Shown here in pieces: positions 4,698 through 5,306 of a stretch of 5,306 nucleotides of DNA. Under the pieces are notes generated by a model. It was not told where the DNA came from. It saw only the letters and a list, made by a program, of their open reading frames with translations, and searched no databases. Each line of letters starts with the position of its first letter. Positions within the stretch are counted from its first letter, which is position 1. The position numbers were made by a program, and so were the translations under genes. The DNA is from Campylobacteraceae bacterium (GTDB taxonomy: Bacteria; Campylobacterota; Campylobacteria; Campylobacterales; Sulfurovaceae), in assembly GCA_026995985.1 (NCBI GenBank), contig JALWNF010000088.1:1-5306 (forward strand), given 5' to 3'.

Positions 4698-5306
4698 ATG
4701 CAGAAGTTATTGTTACTTGGACTACTTAGCCTAAACCTCTGGGCATCACTTTTAGATTTTAAATATTTAGATGAGGCTAAAGAGGCATATAGTAAAAAAG
4801 AGTATGACAAAGCTCAACAGCTCTATTCTAAAGTACAAAATGATGAAGCAACTTTTAATGAAGCTGATGCACTCTATAGACAAAAAAAGTATAAAGAGGC
4901 GATTGAGAAGTATGAGAGTATAAAAGAGCCAAGCTTAGAGGCTAAGAAGTTACATAACATTGGTAACTCTTATGCACAGCTAGGTAAGCTTGATGAGGCG
5001 ATTAAGTCGTATGAAGAGGCTTTAAAGATAGCTGATGATGAAGATACTAAGTATAATTTAGAACTCCTAAAGAAGAAGAAAGAGGAGCAGAAAAAGAAAC
5101 AACAGCAGAATAAAAAAGACGACAAGAAAAACAATAAAGATAAGAAAGACCAAAAAAATAAAAAAGATGGTCAAAACAAAGACCAAAAGAGTCAAGATAA
5201 AAAGCAGTCAGAGAAAGATAAACAGAACGATAAAAAGAAAAATTCTAATAAGCAAAAATCACAAGAACAGAAAGATAAAGAGAAAAAAGAGACTGAGAAG
5301 AGAAAG
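4698..5306 (+). CDS. Secreted TPR protein with Lys-rich tail, BatC-like (3' partial)
   Basis: The frame is open from the ATG to the last base (203 codons) without a stop, so the gene continues beyond the window. Residues 1-16 form a signal peptide (hydrophobic LLLLGLLSLNLW, likely cut after A16), placing the protein in the periplasm or on the outer face of the inner membrane. Residues ~22-118 form about three tetratricopeptide-like repeats: DEAKEAYSKKEYDKAQQLYS, ADALYRQKKYKEAIEKYESI, then the best one, HNIGNSYAQLGKLDEAIKSY. The closing DEDTKYNLELLKK is a typical BatC ending to the TPR block. From residue 125 to 203 the chain is low complexity: 34 of 79 residues are Lys, the rest Gln, Asp, Asn, Glu, Ser plus single Gly, Thr and Arg, with no hydrophobic residue. 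It follows the VWA gene by 1 nt and probably docks to it; BatD would be expected next, but lies outside. Confidence 0.85.
   Translation, partial: MQKLLLLGLLSLNLWASLLDFKYLDEAKEAYSKKEYDKAQQLYSKVQNDEATFNEADALYRQKKYKEAIEKYESIKEPSLEAKKLHNIGNSYAQLGKLDEAIKSYEEALKIADDEDTKYNLELLKKKKEEQKKKQQQNKKDDKKNNKDKKDQKNKKDGQNKDQKSQDKKQSEKDKQNDKKKNSNKQKSQEQKDKEKKETEKRK

Noticed and set aside
5070..5306. A-rich repeats at the window end as a satellite or CRISPR-like array
   Set aside because: No fixed unit or spacing recurs; the bias is explained by Lys, Asn, Gln, Asp and Glu codons in one continuous open frame.

Overview
The window is AT-rich, with all genes on the + strand, short intergenic gaps and AT-rich TATAAT-type -10 elements. 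The gene content and the protein character (Lys/Ile/Asn-rich) point to a Campylobacterota bacterium, probably a free-living Sulfurimonas- or Sulfurovum-like organism. That assignment is inferred from codon and protein style and from the mix of genes; no ribosomal RNA is present to confirm it.

Layout, left to right. (1) The last 59 codons of a gene whose end resembles the C-terminus of M16 (insulinase/PqqL-type) zinc peptidases, followed by a convincing intrinsic terminator. (2) A small DUF1653 gene whose start codon lies only 6 nt after a perfect TATAAT, so its mRNA may be leaderless. (3) metG, a complete methionyl-tRNA synthetase with HIGH, Cys4 zinc knuckle, KMSKS and a C-terminal EMAP/Trbp111-type tRNA-binding domain. 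(4) Only 18 nt later, a 328-residue protein whose first ~95 residues look like the substrate-binding domain of MurF/MurE ligases but which has no ATP-binding P-loop; it is either a degenerate Mur ligase or an uncharacterised protein that kept only that fold. (5) A 202-nt intergenic region with a 26-bp imperfect palindrome and a TATAAT promoter. (6) The start of a Bat (Bacteroides aerotolerance-type) operon: a membrane-anchored von Willebrand factor A protein with an intact MIDAS (BatB-like), then, 1 nt after its stop, a secreted TPR protein with an extremely Lys-rich tail (BatC-like), cut by the window end.

Genes 3 and 4 form one likely transcription unit (translation plus a cell-wall-like protein). 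Genes 6a and 6b form another and should act together at the inner membrane/periplasm, where BatB and BatC homologues are thought to form a complex linked to envelope stress. No mobile element, CRISPR array, tRNA or rRNA is visible. Most of the window is ordinary conserved genome. The most intriguing item is the P-loop-less MurF-like protein next to metG, followed by the palindrome upstream of the bat genes and the possible leaderless start.
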